From Paraburkholderia sp. PGU19 (GTDB lineage Bacteria > Pseudomonadota > Gammaproteobacteria > Burkholderiales > Burkholderiaceae), in contig NZ_AP023182.1 in the NCBI RefSeq assembly GCF_013426915.1, forward strand, positions 372,001 to 436,000: 64,000 nt of DNA. The letters run 5' to 3'. A model generated the notes under the pieces. It had not been told where the DNA came from, ran no database searches, and was given only the letters and a program-made list of their open reading frames with translations. Every line of letters starts with the position of its first letter. The first letter of the stretch is position 1. Below, one piece after another: positions 53,666 to 62,459 of this stretch. The translations under genes were made by a program, and so were the position numbers.

Positions 53666-54580
53666 TTGCAAACACCCGAACGGGGCCTTTCGGAGCGTAC
53701 GCTTCAATACCTGGTCGCTATCTCGCAGTACGGTGGCATGCGCCAGGCGGCGCTCGGTCTTGGTCTGAACGTCTCGACCATCAGTCGGCAGATCGCCCTT
53801 GCCGAGCGCGAGCTTCGTCTATCTCTCGTGACGCGTCGCGGCCGAAAAATGGAGTTGACCGAAGCGGGTCAGATGGCAGTCGACTATTTTCGTGACTGCG
53901 AGCGCAACGCCCGCCGGTTTCGCGCCCAGCTTGATGAATATCGCAGCCTCAAGCGGGGGCAGGTCACAATCGCTGCGGGCGAGGGGACGATAGCGAGCCT
54001 GGTCTCCGTTGTCCTGAAACCTTTCCTGGACAAATACCCCGACATCACCGTGGAGTTGCGCACCGGCTCACTTCCCCAACTCCTTTCAATGATCCGCGAA
54101 GATCTGGTCGATATCTGCGTGTCCATCGGCGCTTCGACCGATCCGACACTGAACGCCCGCCTATTCCAAAGCGAGCCCTTGTGCGCGATCTTCTCGGTCA
54201 ACCATCCGATGTCGTCACGCAAGTCGGTGACCATGGAAGATCTCGCCAACGAGCGTCTGGTCTTCATGCCTCCGGATTTCGGGCTGCAGGCCCATGTCAA
54301 CGCGATCCTGGCCGATATCGGTCGGACGTACATGCCGGCATTCCGCTGCGACCGGTTTTCGACGGCCACGGCAATCGCCGCACAGAACCTGGCCGTTGCA
54401 TTTATGACGCGCGGGGCGGCTCAGGAGCGGATCGCCGCAGCCCAAGTCAAAGCTGTGCCGATTGACCATCCAATTGCACGTACGTTTGATCGCTACGTCA
54501 TTACACGGGCTGGGCGGCGACTTGGCCCGGCCGCGAACTATCTTCTGCGGGAAATCGTCAGGCTAATGTCGACGGTATAG
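53666..54580 (+). CDS. LysR-family transcriptional regulator
   Basis: 304 residues from a TTG start with CGGAG ten bases before. The HTH is YLVAISQYGGMRQAALGLG then LNVSTISRQIALAERELRLS. The effector domain starts RGQVTIAAGEGTIASLVSVV and continues to a normal end. There is no in-frame ATG nearby, so TTG is the true start, which usually lowers translation. Divergent from the YfcC/M20 operon, with a perfect palindrome between. Confidence 0.85.
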   Translation: MQTPERGLSERTLQYLVAISQYGGMRQAALGLGLNVSTISRQIALAERELRLSLVTRRGRKMELTEAGQMAVDYFRDCERNARRFRAQLDEYRSLKRGQVTIAAGEGTIASLVSVVLKPFLDKYPDITVELRTGSLPQLLSMIREDLVDICVSIGASTDPTLNARLFQSEPLCAIFSVNHPMSSRKSVTMEDLANERLVFMPPDFGLQAHVNAILADIGRTYMPAFRCDRFSTATAIAAQNLAVAFMTRGAAQERIAAAQVKAVPIDHPIARTFDRYVITRAGRRLGPAANYLLREIVRLMSTV

Positions 54581-54778
54581 CGATGGAGCCGGCTACAGGT
54601 TGCATTCCGGACGTTCGCACCCAGGCATCTGTGGCGATCTACATAGCGCCGCGATCGACTGTTGGTTCCAGGAACCGGTCATCCCGTTCGCGCTGGCTCG
54701 CATGACCGTCGAGGGTCGGTTAGAGGCGCGCGGTCTCTGACGGGCAGCCGGACTACCACGAGATTCGCCAGGCGGCGC

Positions 54779-55135
54779 TCAGGTGTTGATCCAGATGCGC
54801 GCCTGCTCCAACTCGCTGACGTGGAATGCCTTGACTTCGGCCTTCGTAAAGAATCGCGCCAGATGCATTGAGGCGCGGATCCAACCCGCATCGGCCACCA
54901 CGGCAGCGCGCGTGACCTTGCGGGCCACGGAAACGCCGAGCGTTATATCGGTCCACAGCGCCTTCGGCTCGATACCGGTGAAATGCTCGATGCGTTCGAG
55001 CACGCGGGTCTTGCCGTTCAGTTCGAGATCGCCACGCATACGCTCAATGGCTTCGCGCAGATCGTGGTCGGTGATCTTACCTTCGACGGTAACTTCGATG
55101 ACCGGGGAATCGGGCTCGGTGTGATACAGGATCAT
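54779..55135 (-). CDS. SpoIIAA-like (STAS/SEC14-related) protein
   Basis: 118 residues, full-length for the SpoIIAA-like family: VIEVTVEGKITDHDLREAIE, RVLERIEHFTGIEPKALWTD, TRAAVVADAGWIRASMHLAR and FFTKAEVKAFHVSELEQARI. The pattern matches the STAS-like Lpg1661/SO2046 type, thought to bind lipids or partner proteins. Cytoplasmic, no membrane span. Stands alone; convergent with the LysR gene. Confidence 0.82.
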   Translation of the reverse strand: MILYHTEPDSPVIEVTVEGKITDHDLREAIERMRGDLELNGKTRVLERIEHFTGIEPKALWTDITLGVSVARKVTRAAVVADAGWIRASMHLARFFTKAEVKAFHVSELEQARIWINT

Positions 55136-55950
55136 GGCAAGACCGCCTTACCAGGAAGACGTTACACGCACAGGCCCGGATGAGCCTGGCGTCCAATAAC
55201 GCCCTAATGCTACCCCTTTTCAGACGGCCCGGTTAGCAGGTAGAACGCCGTTCAGAGTACCCGAACCGCCCCGACGTGGCCAAGGATGTCAATAGATCGT
55301 CCAGATTGGACACCCGGCCTGCGCCCTCCAAGGATACGATTCACTCAAATGTTCTCCCGGCCACGCGTGCAGCCCTGCAGCGTGCTGGTTGCATGTGGCG
55401 GACCTCGATGTCGTCGAGTCGAACCAAGCATTTGCCGCGCAGGTCTACGCTATGACGCAACTGCGACAGAAAGCATAGCGAACGATGTGCGGACTGACGC
55501 AGTTCGCCTTGAATAGCTCGTCTCCTCTCGACTCGAGACGCAGACACAAGAATGCATGCCATCAACTTAATGGAAACACGTTAACCATGACACACGAAAC
55601 AGAGGAAAAACACGCTGCCCGGCAGCGTAACGGCGAGTGCAATCGCACGCAAAATCATCGCATTGACGAATTTGGCAAGATGAGTCTCGATCTCGAGCGA
55701 AAGTGGGCGTGGACGACGTCAAGCAGTCGATATGACTGGATGGATTCGCATGCGCCGTTCGCGTATCTCGATTAGATTTCGATGACCGAAATGCGCTGCG
55801 GAGCGGCCATTGAGGTCTCAGATTCCGAACGGCCGAAGTGGGGTCGACTTCTGCCAGCGTGGGCGGGAGCGGCAGGTGTGTTACCCCTTTATACTCCCGT
55901 CACACGCGGCTGTCTGGCCGCGACATACGCGAACCAGGGGAGAGATCACC
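55136..55950. other. Gene-poor interval, 0.8 kb
   Basis: A 62-codon frame at 55587-55775 (MTHETEEKHAARQRNGECNR) has no ribosome site and low confidence. Before the K+ channel gene there is a short perfect hairpin CGCGGC-TGTCTG-GCCGCG at about 55907-55924 and the GGGGAGAG ribosome site. Nothing else. Confidence 0.4.
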
Positions 55951-56640
55951 ATGGCCTTCCGTACCACGCGCGATACGCTGTCTCGCATTTTCTACCAGCG
56001 CTGTTTCTGGCTGTTTGTCGTGCTGCTCACGCTCATCGGCGCGGTTTCGTTTGTCCCCCCGAGCGATAGCGGCCGCCTCATCCTGAACGTCGTCAATATG
56101 TTCCTCGTAATAGCGACCGTGGCAGCAGTCGGCCGTACGACCCTGCCGTTCGTGATCGTGCTGTTACTTGCCGTTCCGGCCATGTGGTTCCAGTACCTCG
56201 GCCTGTGGCGCGACGACGAGACGAGCCTTGCTATATCCTGGATGTTCAGCGCCTCACTCTACTTCATCACTGTTGCGTATCTTCTCCGCTACGTTTTCCA
56301 GCCCAGGATCATGACGGCGGACAAGCTGTTTGGCGCCGCGGCGGCTTATCTGTTGATCGGTGACCTCTGGGCGTACATCTATGCAATCATCGGATTCTTC
56401 TATCCGCAGTCGTACATGATCGTCGGGCAGCCGGGTCGGCTCGTTTATGCCGACGCGCTTTACTTCAGCATAACCGTCCTCACGAGCACAGGCTTCGGCG
56501 ACATCACGCCACTCACGCGCCCGGCACGCGGCATGTGCATGGTGGAACAGATCACCGGCAGCTTGTTCGTCGCGATCCTGATCGCCCGCCTCGCTGGCGT
56601 TTACCCACCGAAAGAGCGTTATACCGACGGCAAATCCTAG
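55951..56640 (+). CDS. Potassium channel family protein
   Basis: 229 residues with five to six predicted spans and a pore near the end. The filter is T178-S-T-G-F-G-D184 (VLTSTGFGDITPL), the form common in bacterial ion-channel (Ion_trans_2) proteins. No RCK domain. ATG 55951 follows a strong GGGGAGAG. The first three quarters (spans 1-4) look like a small membrane module before a two-helix pore. A second channel gene of different type is at 36760. Confidence 0.82.
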   Translation: MAFRTTRDTLSRIFYQRCFWLFVVLLTLIGAVSFVPPSDSGRLILNVVNMFLVIATVAAVGRTTLPFVIVLLLAVPAMWFQYLGLWRDDETSLAISWMFSASLYFITVAYLLRYVFQPRIMTADKLFGAAAAYLLIGDLWAYIYAIIGFFYPQSYMIVGQPGRLVYADALYFSITVLTSTGFGDITPLTRPARGMCMVEQITGSLFVAILIARLAGVYPPKERYTDGKS

Positions 56641-56733
56641 GAAGTGAGGAAGCCTTGTTGTGTCTGTTTGACTGCCGGCGATATGCGTGGACTCGACGAC
56701 CAACCAGGCTGATTGAGGTCGGGGCCATCCTTG

Positions 56734-56886
56734 TCACACAACGTGTGACGTGCCTGTTGTGCACACGCCGCGCATCGACAGCACAGGCGAACGCTGACGA
56801 GCCGCTGTTTGTGCCACGGCCGCAAACAGTGCCGCGACCCCGCCAACTCGTCCTGCACCGACAATGACGGTTTTCGGTTGACGCAT
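56734..56886 (-). pseudogene. 5' remnant of an FAD/NAD(P)-binding oxidoreductase
   Basis: ATG 56886 has a good AGGAGC ribosome site, and the frame begins MRQPKTVIVGAGRVGGVAAL, a dinucleotide-binding start like that of Ndh-type NADH dehydrogenases. After about 24 residues the likeness ends and the frame closes at residue 50. A start signal joined to a truncated fold points to a deletion. Confidence 0.6.
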
Positions 56887-56951
56887 GGTGTGCTCCTCTC
56901 GCGTCCAGATACTCAGTCCGTGTGGACTCGGTCGTGCAACAGGAAACGTCG

Positions 56952-57581
56952 TCACCTGGGACGCGCAATAGCGTCGAAAGCCTCTGTTATGACGGGATCG
57001 GCTTGCGGCCACGGTGCATGCGAGCCGCGAGCATCGCCCTGTGGCGCAGTCGCGCCAGTGCGCACGAACACTCGCGCTCCCCGGCCGCCACGCCCGGAAG
57101 CAACATATCGTGCGACCTCCAGCGTACCGTCGGCCAGCATCTCACGAACGGCAATGAGTATTTCGTTGCGACTCGTGCCCAGTCGTTCAGCAAGTTCCGC
57201 CGCGGTGCACCCGCTACCATCCGCTAACACCGCCTGGATTCTGCTGGTCACGCGATCCGATTTGCGCTTGTGCTCATTCGAAGCCGGTGGTCTCGTTGAA
57301 CCCAACGGTGGCGAGGCTCTTTGCCCGATCGCGCCCAGATGCGTTTCCCCATCCCTCTCGGCCTTTCCTGGATTCCGCGCACGATAGCAACGCTGGTCGA
57401 TATCGAGCCGGCTAAGAGGGTTCTCGAATATTGCAGCCAGCTGGTCGATGCCGAACCGCACGCGCAGCGCGCGCCACACGTCTTGCCATCCATCACAGAG
57501 ACCGCTGCGAGCGAGGTCGTAAGCGCTTTGTCTAATCGAGTCGCGAGTCTCGATGAGATCCCAGTTAATCGAACGCTTCAT
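56952..57581 (-). CDS. Hypothetical protein with a C-terminal winged helix
   Basis: 209 residues from ATG 57581. The N-terminal part (about 1-70) reads SIRQSAYDLARSGLCDGWQD then VWRALRVRFGIDQLAAIFEN and DIDQRCYRAR, a pattern I recall from small Burkholderiales proteins. A basic linker follows, then a wHTH-like unit (about 118-160, IQAVLADGSGCTAAELAERLG then TSRNEILIAVREMLADGTLE). The tail is disordered. It may be a DNA-binding regulator. Divergent from the BON gene, with a palindrome between. Confidence 0.65.
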   Translation of the reverse strand: MKRSINWDLIETRDSIRQSAYDLARSGLCDGWQDVWRALRVRFGIDQLAAIFENPLSRLDIDQRCYRARNPGKAERDGETHLGAIGQRASPPLGSTRPPASNEHKRKSDRVTSRIQAVLADGSGCTAAELAERLGTSRNEILIAVREMLADGTLEVARYVASGRGGRGARVFVRTGATAPQGDARGSHAPWPQADPVITEAFDAIARPR

Positions 57582-57831
57582 GTCTGTTCCGTCCTTGCGT
57601 CGAAATCTGCTCGGCCGTCCGGGTTACGAACCGTTTGCAGCCGCGCAGGTTCGGGACCGTGATCGTGATCATGTGGCGGTACAGAAGTGTCAGGCCGGCG
57701 GTACATCCAAAGCGAGAACCTGTTACCCGCACGGACGACGGTAAGTACGCGTCTTGACGTCACTCTCATTGCAACCGTCGAGCGGGAAAAATGCCTCGGA
57801 TCAAGAATATGCCTGACGCCCAGCAAGGAAT

Positions 57832-57849
57832 ATTGGACCTTGGTCCAAT
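57832..57849. promoter_or_regulatory. Perfect palindrome ATTGGACC-TT-GGTCCAAT
   Basis: Two 8-base arms around two bases (57832-57839 and 57842-57849). It lies 147 bases upstream of the BON gene and about 250 bases upstream of the divergent wHTH gene, in a 0.41 kb interval (57582-57995) with no gene. Symmetry and position suggest the binding site of a dimeric regulator, perhaps the wHTH protein itself. Confidence 0.55.
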
Positions 57850-57995
57850 GGGGATGAGGAGCAGTTGCAACAAGACGATTGGCTGTTCGCCGCACGCCAC
57901 GATTGCCAAACCTGGTCGCACAGGGAGGATTGTTAGAAGCGGAATGTAGGTTATCTTTGTCTCACCATCGGGAGAGCCGGACAGGAGAGGCAATC

Positions 57996-58349
57996 ATGAA
58001 AGCAAATAACGTCGCGAGTCTGCTCGTCGTCATGGGAAGTGTCGCACTGACGCCCAACATCTATGCGCAGACCACTAACGCCATGCCGATCGCATCAAGT
58101 CCGGTTGCGAGTTCAGGTAAGGCGACGCCAGCAGACAAGGCACTGGCTCGCGATGTACGCAAGGCGCTATCGAAAGCGCCCAACTTCAGCGTGTCGAACG
58201 TATTCGTCAAGGCGCGCGGCGGTGTCGTGACATTATCCGGCAGCGTACCGGACGGCCTTCAGATCCAGCAGGCTGCGGAGGTGGCGATGAGCGTGCCGGG
58301 TGTAACGTCGGTGAATAACCATCTGACGATTTATACCAAAGGGTATTAA
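57996..58349 (+). CDS. BON-domain periplasmic protein
   Basis: 117 residues from ATG 57996, preceded by AGGAGAGG. A signal peptide (about 1-24) ends NIYAQT. The single BON domain (about 46-114) has ALARDVRKALSKAPNFSVSN, VFVKARGGVVTLSGSVPDGL and AAEVAMSVPGVTSVNNHLTI. BON proteins bind phospholipid or act in osmotic stress at the envelope. Here only one copy is present, unlike OsmY. Alone, with a palindrome upstream. Confidence 0.88.
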   Translation: MKANNVASLLVVMGSVALTPNIYAQTTNAMPIASSPVASSGKATPADKALARDVRKALSKAPNFSVSNVFVKARGGVVTLSGSVPDGLQIQQAAEVAMSVPGVTSVNNHLTIYTKGY

Positions 58350-58594
58350 CGCTTCACCGCGGCGCCGGGATGTACTGGCCGTTTTAGCTGTTAAAGTCGC
58401 ACGCGGAACCAATGCTCCGTGCATTTTTGCCTGCTGCGCGGCTAAAGGCGAATCACATCAAACATCTCACACGCGTCGCAGGGTCAACGTTCCAACGTCC
58501 ATTATCGCCGTGCATCGAAAAATTCAAGAGGATATCGTCGCAACAACGTCGATTAGCGCTGCCCCTGCCCGCTTTGATCTTTCCCAGCGTCCCC

Positions 58595-60037
58595 TCACAG
58601 CAGCAGCGGCACGCTAATCACAAGAAACACGACGATATAGACGATCCCGAAGATTGCCCCGAGTCGCCAGTAATCGGCGGCTGGCAGATAGCCGCTGCCG
58701 AAATAAACCGGGCTCGGGCCCGTTCCATACGGTGTGAGGATGCCCATGATGCCGAGCGTCAATGCCAGCAGCAGTGCGAACGCCTCCATTGGCATACCTG
58801 GGATAGTCGAGCCCACGGTCAGCATGACGGGGAGCATCGCAGTCGCATGCGCGGTGACGCTGGCGAACATGTAGTGTGTGAAGAAAAAAATGAGCACCAG
58901 GATCACTGCCGCGAACGTCGGTGAAAAACCGCTCATGTGATGCGACATCATGTCGGCGAACCATTTGACGAAGCCGGTCTTGCTGAGTCCGTCAGCCAAT
59001 GAGACGAGCGTCGCGAACCACGCGAACGTATTCCATGCCTGCTTGTTCGCGAGCATGTCGTCCCAGCTGACAACCCGCGTGACGAGCATCAGGGCGATCA
59101 CCATCAGTGCTGCGGTCGTGGGGTTGACGTAGTCATCAGCAAAGATCCACAGTGCCAGTGCGACAAGAACCAGTACGCCCAGCACCCATTCCCGCCTGGT
59201 GAGTGGCCCCATCTTTCGCAATTCTTCCGCAGCCCAGGCGGGCACTTCCGTGCCCTGCTTCACTTCAGGTGGATAAAGCACGTAAGTGAGGAGCGGGACG
59301 GCCAGCAGCAGCACAATCCCCGCAGGTGCGATGGCCGTGAACCACTGCATCCAGCTCAGATCGATCTTGACGGTTTTCCTGATGAGTTCGGCGGCAAGCA
59401 GATTGGGCGCAAGTGCGGTCAGAAAGATCGAACTCGTCACGCAGGTCGTGGCAATGGCCGTCCACATGATGTACGAACCGATCCGGCGCGCCGACGGATC
59501 GTTGGGCTTCGAGTCGTATAGCGGAGGCAAATTCCGGATCACCGGGAAGATGGTCCCGCCGCTGCGTGCGGTATTGGACGGCGTAAAGGGCGCCAGCACC
59601 GCGTCGGCCACCATCACCGCATAGCCCAGCATCAGCGTCTTGCGGCCCATCGCCCGCACGAGCATCAGCGCGATACGTCGGCCGAGGCCCGTCTTCTCAT
59701 AGCCCAAAGCGAACATGAAGGCGCCAAAAATCAGCCACACGGTGCCATTGGAGAAGCCGGAGAGCGCCCAGCCAAGGCTCGCGTTTGCCACGTTGAAGCC
59801 CGGCTTCGCCAGTTGCTCTGGGCTGAAAAACACCCATTCGGAGAACACGGCCACGATGGTCACGGCGATGAGCCCGATCGCTGCACCCGGAATGGGCTCG
59901 AGCATCAGACCGACGATCACGCCCACAAAGATCGCAAAGTAGTACCAAGTATGCTGCTCGAGCCCCGCCGGGGCGGGGATGAGTGCGACCACGATCGGCA
60001 CGATGACGGGTGCGATGGCCTTCCACCAGGCTTTCAT
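58595..60037 (-). CDS. DASS-family (SLC13/CitT) dicarboxylate or anion carrier
   Basis: 480 residues, about twelve spans. It starts MKAWWKAIAPVIVPIVVALI. Family marks are ALSGFSNGTVWLIFGAFMFA, the substrate-site segment LAPFTPSNTARSGGTIFPVI (SNT motif), and near the end SVTAHATAMLPVMLTVGS and LTPYGTGPSPVYFGSGYLP. This is the CitT/TtdT/SdcS group that imports succinate, fumarate, tartrate or citrate. ATG 60037. Divergent from the Fe-S/flavoprotein operon, 99 bases away, and likely feeds it. Confidence 0.88.
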   Translation of the reverse strand: MKAWWKAIAPVIVPIVVALIPAPAGLEQHTWYYFAIFVGVIVGLMLEPIPGAAIGLIAVTIVAVFSEWVFFSPEQLAKPGFNVANASLGWALSGFSNGTVWLIFGAFMFALGYEKTGLGRRIALMLVRAMGRKTLMLGYAVMVADAVLAPFTPSNTARSGGTIFPVIRNLPPLYDSKPNDPSARRIGSYIMWTAIATTCVTSSIFLTALAPNLLAAELIRKTVKIDLSWMQWFTAIAPAGIVLLLAVPLLTYVLYPPEVKQGTEVPAWAAEELRKMGPLTRREWVLGVLVLVALALWIFADDYVNPTTAALMVIALMLVTRVVSWDDMLANKQAWNTFAWFATLVSLADGLSKTGFVKWFADMMSHHMSGFSPTFAAVILVLIFFFTHYMFASVTAHATAMLPVMLTVGSTIPGMPMEAFALLLALTLGIMGILTPYGTGPSPVYFGSGYLPAADYWRLGAIFGIVYIVVFLVISVPLLL

Positions 60038-60136
60038 GTGATGTCCCCTTGGCTATAACCTTCATTGTGCTATGGTTTATATGTCGTTTTTCGCGGGTTC
60101 GCCAGTTGACGACGGCGCCTCGCAAGGAGACCAAGC

Positions 60137-60775
60137 ATGGTTCACCTGAGCATCGAAGGGCGCGAGATCGAGGCGCCGGCCAACTGCTCGATCCTGCAAG
60201 CCTTTCTGCATGCGGGCCAGACGCTCGTCGAAGGGGTCGGCTGCATGGGCCAGGGTGTGTGCGGTTCCTGCCGCATCATGGTCCGGCGCAGCGGCGAACA
60301 GGAAGTGAAAACCCTGCTTGCGTGCGAGACGCTGATCGAAGACGGCATGCAAGTCGCCTTCATCGATTACTTTACGACGCAGGCGCGGCACGTATATCGC
60401 ATGGAAGACCTCGGCGATAGCTGGCAGGCGTTACGCACGATTTCCGACATATTCCCCGAGGCGTCTCATTGCCGTCACTGCAGCGGCTGTGATCGCGCCT
60501 GCCCGAAGGGTCTCGACGTCCAGCGCGGCGTCAACCTTGCCGTGGAGGGCAAGCTGGCCGAATCGAGCCAGGTCTTCGATGAATGCGTGATGTGCAACCT
60601 CTGCACGCTCGCTTGCCCGGAACATATCCGTCCCAATCACCTTGGCCTGTTCGTGCGACGGATGATCTCGTCGCACTCGCTGCGTCCTGCCAACCTGATC
60701 CGGCGGCTGCAGCAGATCGAGAGCGGCGAAATGAAGATTGATTTCAACGCGCCGGCCGCGCAGCCGCCGCTTTGA
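60137..60775 (+). CDS. Fe-S subunit of a fumarate-reductase/succinate-dehydrogenase-like complex
   Basis: 212 residues. The N-terminal plant-ferredoxin-like fold has C36, C42, C45 and C63 for a 2Fe-2S cluster (GVGCMGQGVCGSCRIMV). The C-terminal part has two classic ferredoxin motifs: C112-C115-C118-C122P (HCRHCSGCDRACPKG) and C150-C153-C156-C160P (ECVMCNLCTLACPEH), both fit for 4Fe-4S. So it has two 4Fe-4S and no 3Fe-4S site, unlike SdhB. It likely passes electrons between the flavoprotein and the NuoF-like subunit. No membrane anchor gene is linked. Gap of 15 bases to the flavoprotein. Confidence 0.85.
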   Translation: MVHLSIEGREIEAPANCSILQAFLHAGQTLVEGVGCMGQGVCGSCRIMVRRSGEQEVKTLLACETLIEDGMQVAFIDYFTTQARHVYRMEDLGDSWQALRTISDIFPEASHCRHCSGCDRACPKGLDVQRGVNLAVEGKLAESSQVFDECVMCNLCTLACPEHIRPNHLGLFVRRMISSHSLRPANLIRRLQQIESGEMKIDFNAPAAQPPL

Positions 60776-60790
60776 CGGGAGCGCACGATC

Positions 60791-62440
60791 ATGACCGGCG
60801 GCATCCCTTACGACAATGCGCGTCAGCGCTATCGACCAGGCGTAGCGCCGACGCTACGCAGCGATCCCGGCTCTGTCGATGAGCTCCTCAAGGGCTATCA
60901 CCCTGATCATGGCGTTAATGCGCGGGTTGCGCTGAGCGTCGGCGTGAATCGGGGAGAACCCTGTCAGCCCGATCTCGCGCGCCATCTGCAGGCCAATGCA
61001 CTGATCGACGACGTCGACATCGCGGGTGCGCAACTCGTCAGCACGGATGTGCTGATCATCGGTGGCGGCGGCGCCGGATGCGCCGCTGCGCTCACCGCAG
61101 CGAAGCAAGGCGCCCGGGTGATCGTCGCCGGCAAGTTGCGCCTGGGCGACAGCAACACCGTGATGGCCGAAGGCGGAATCCAGGCGGCCGTCGGCGACGA
61201 TGACAGCCCGCAACTGCATTTCGAGGATACGCTGCGCGCCGGCCATTTTTTCGGCGAGCCCGAGCTCGTAGCGCAGATGGTGATGGATGGCCCCGATGTG
61301 ATCCGCTGGCTGATCCAGCTCGGCATGGCGTTCGACATGGAGGACGACCGGCCGACAGGCGGCAACCTTTTGCGCAAGAAGCCTGGCGGCGCATCGGCCG
61401 CACGCATTCTCTCCTATCGGGACTACACCGGCCTCGAGATGATGCGCGTACTGCGCGAGGCGGTGGATCTCGACGCAGGCATCGAGGTGTGGAACCGCTG
61501 TCCTGCCGTCGAACTGCTGTCGGACGAGCGCGGCGGCTGCGCGGGCGCCGTGATCTACAACCTCGAGTGGCGGACCTTTGTGCTGGTGCGGGCGCGTGCC
61601 GTCATTCTCGCGACGGGCGGCGCCGGGCGACTGCACCTCAATGCCTTCCCGACCTCCAACCACTACGGTGCCACCGCCGATGGCCTCGTGCTGGCGTATC
61701 GGATCGGCGCGCGGCTGCGCGAGCTCGATTCGTTCCAATACCACCCTACCGGCATCGCCTATCCGCCGCATCTCGCGGGCGGGCTGATCTCCGAAGCGGC
61801 GCGCTCCGCAGGCGCCAGACTGATCAACGGCGAAGGGGAACGTTTCGTCGATGAACTCAAGCCTCGCGACGTGGTGGCGTCCGCGATCCTGCGCGAATGC
61901 GCGCAAGGCCGCGGCATCACGCGCGACGGTCAAATCGGCGTATTCCTCGACACGCCGACGCTCGAAATGGAGAACCCCGGCATACTCGCGCAGCGCCTCG
62001 TCACGCTGCGTCATCTCGCCCACAAGTGCGGCATCGATCCGGCGCAAGAGCCGTTTCTCGTTTACCCCACGCTTCACTATCAGAACGGCGGCGTCGCGAT
62101 CGATAAGCATGGCGCGACGAACGTGCCTGGCCTGTACTGCGCAGGCGAAGTAACGGGCGGCATCCACGGACGCAACCGGTTGATGGGCAACGCGCTGCTC
62201 GACATCCTGAGCATGGGACGCCGCGCCGGGGCCAAGGCCGCCGAATTGAAAGGCCGCGTGATGGCGAGCCGCGCCGGGATCGGCCACGTTCACGCGTGGC
62301 AGCGGGAACTCACCTTGGCGGAACTGCCGATGCACGTGAAGGCGCCGCAACTCTTTCCCGACTACGCCCACTTCGACCTGCGAGTCGATACCAGCTTGCA
62401 CCCGACCGTGCCGGGGCGCGCGGTCGGCAGCATTCGGTGA
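60791..62440 (+). CDS. Flavoprotein subunit, SdhA/FrdA/L-aspartate-oxidase superfamily
   Basis: 549 residues. A long N-terminal extension (about 1-90) precedes the dinucleotide motif VLIIGGGGAGCAAALTAAKQ. Then come NTVMAEGGIQAAVGDDDSPQ and the fumarate-reductase-type cap with HPTGIAYPPHLAGGLISEAA, plus RDVVASAILRECAQGRG and HYQNGGVAIDKHGATNVPGLYC-like end. The conserved arginine and histidine region for dicarboxylates (HPTGI, ARSAGARLINGEGERF) is present. SdhA's C-terminal domain is shorter here, closer to L-aspartate oxidase length. It is fused to the operon of the Fe-S and NuoF-like subunits; substrate unknown. Confidence 0.85.
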   Translation: MTGGIPYDNARQRYRPGVAPTLRSDPGSVDELLKGYHPDHGVNARVALSVGVNRGEPCQPDLARHLQANALIDDVDIAGAQLVSTDVLIIGGGGAGCAAALTAAKQGARVIVAGKLRLGDSNTVMAEGGIQAAVGDDDSPQLHFEDTLRAGHFFGEPELVAQMVMDGPDVIRWLIQLGMAFDMEDDRPTGGNLLRKKPGGASAARILSYRDYTGLEMMRVLREAVDLDAGIEVWNRCPAVELLSDERGGCAGAVIYNLEWRTFVLVRARAVILATGGAGRLHLNAFPTSNHYGATADGLVLAYRIGARLRELDSFQYHPTGIAYPPHLAGGLISEAARSAGARLINGEGERFVDELKPRDVVASAILRECAQGRGITRDGQIGVFLDTPTLEMENPGILAQRLVTLRHLAHKCGIDPAQEPFLVYPTLHYQNGGVAIDKHGATNVPGLYCAGEVTGGIHGRNRLMGNALLDILSMGRRAGAKAAELKGRVMASRAGIGHVHAWQRELTLAELPMHVKAPQLFPDYAHFDLRVDTSLHPTVPGRAVGSIR

Positions 62441-62459
62441 GACGATCCACGGAGTGCCA

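Noticed and set aside
53614..53895. 93-codon plus-strand frame with an ATG at 53614
   Set aside because: Overlaps the start of the LysR gene in another frame; the LysR frame has the clear domain.
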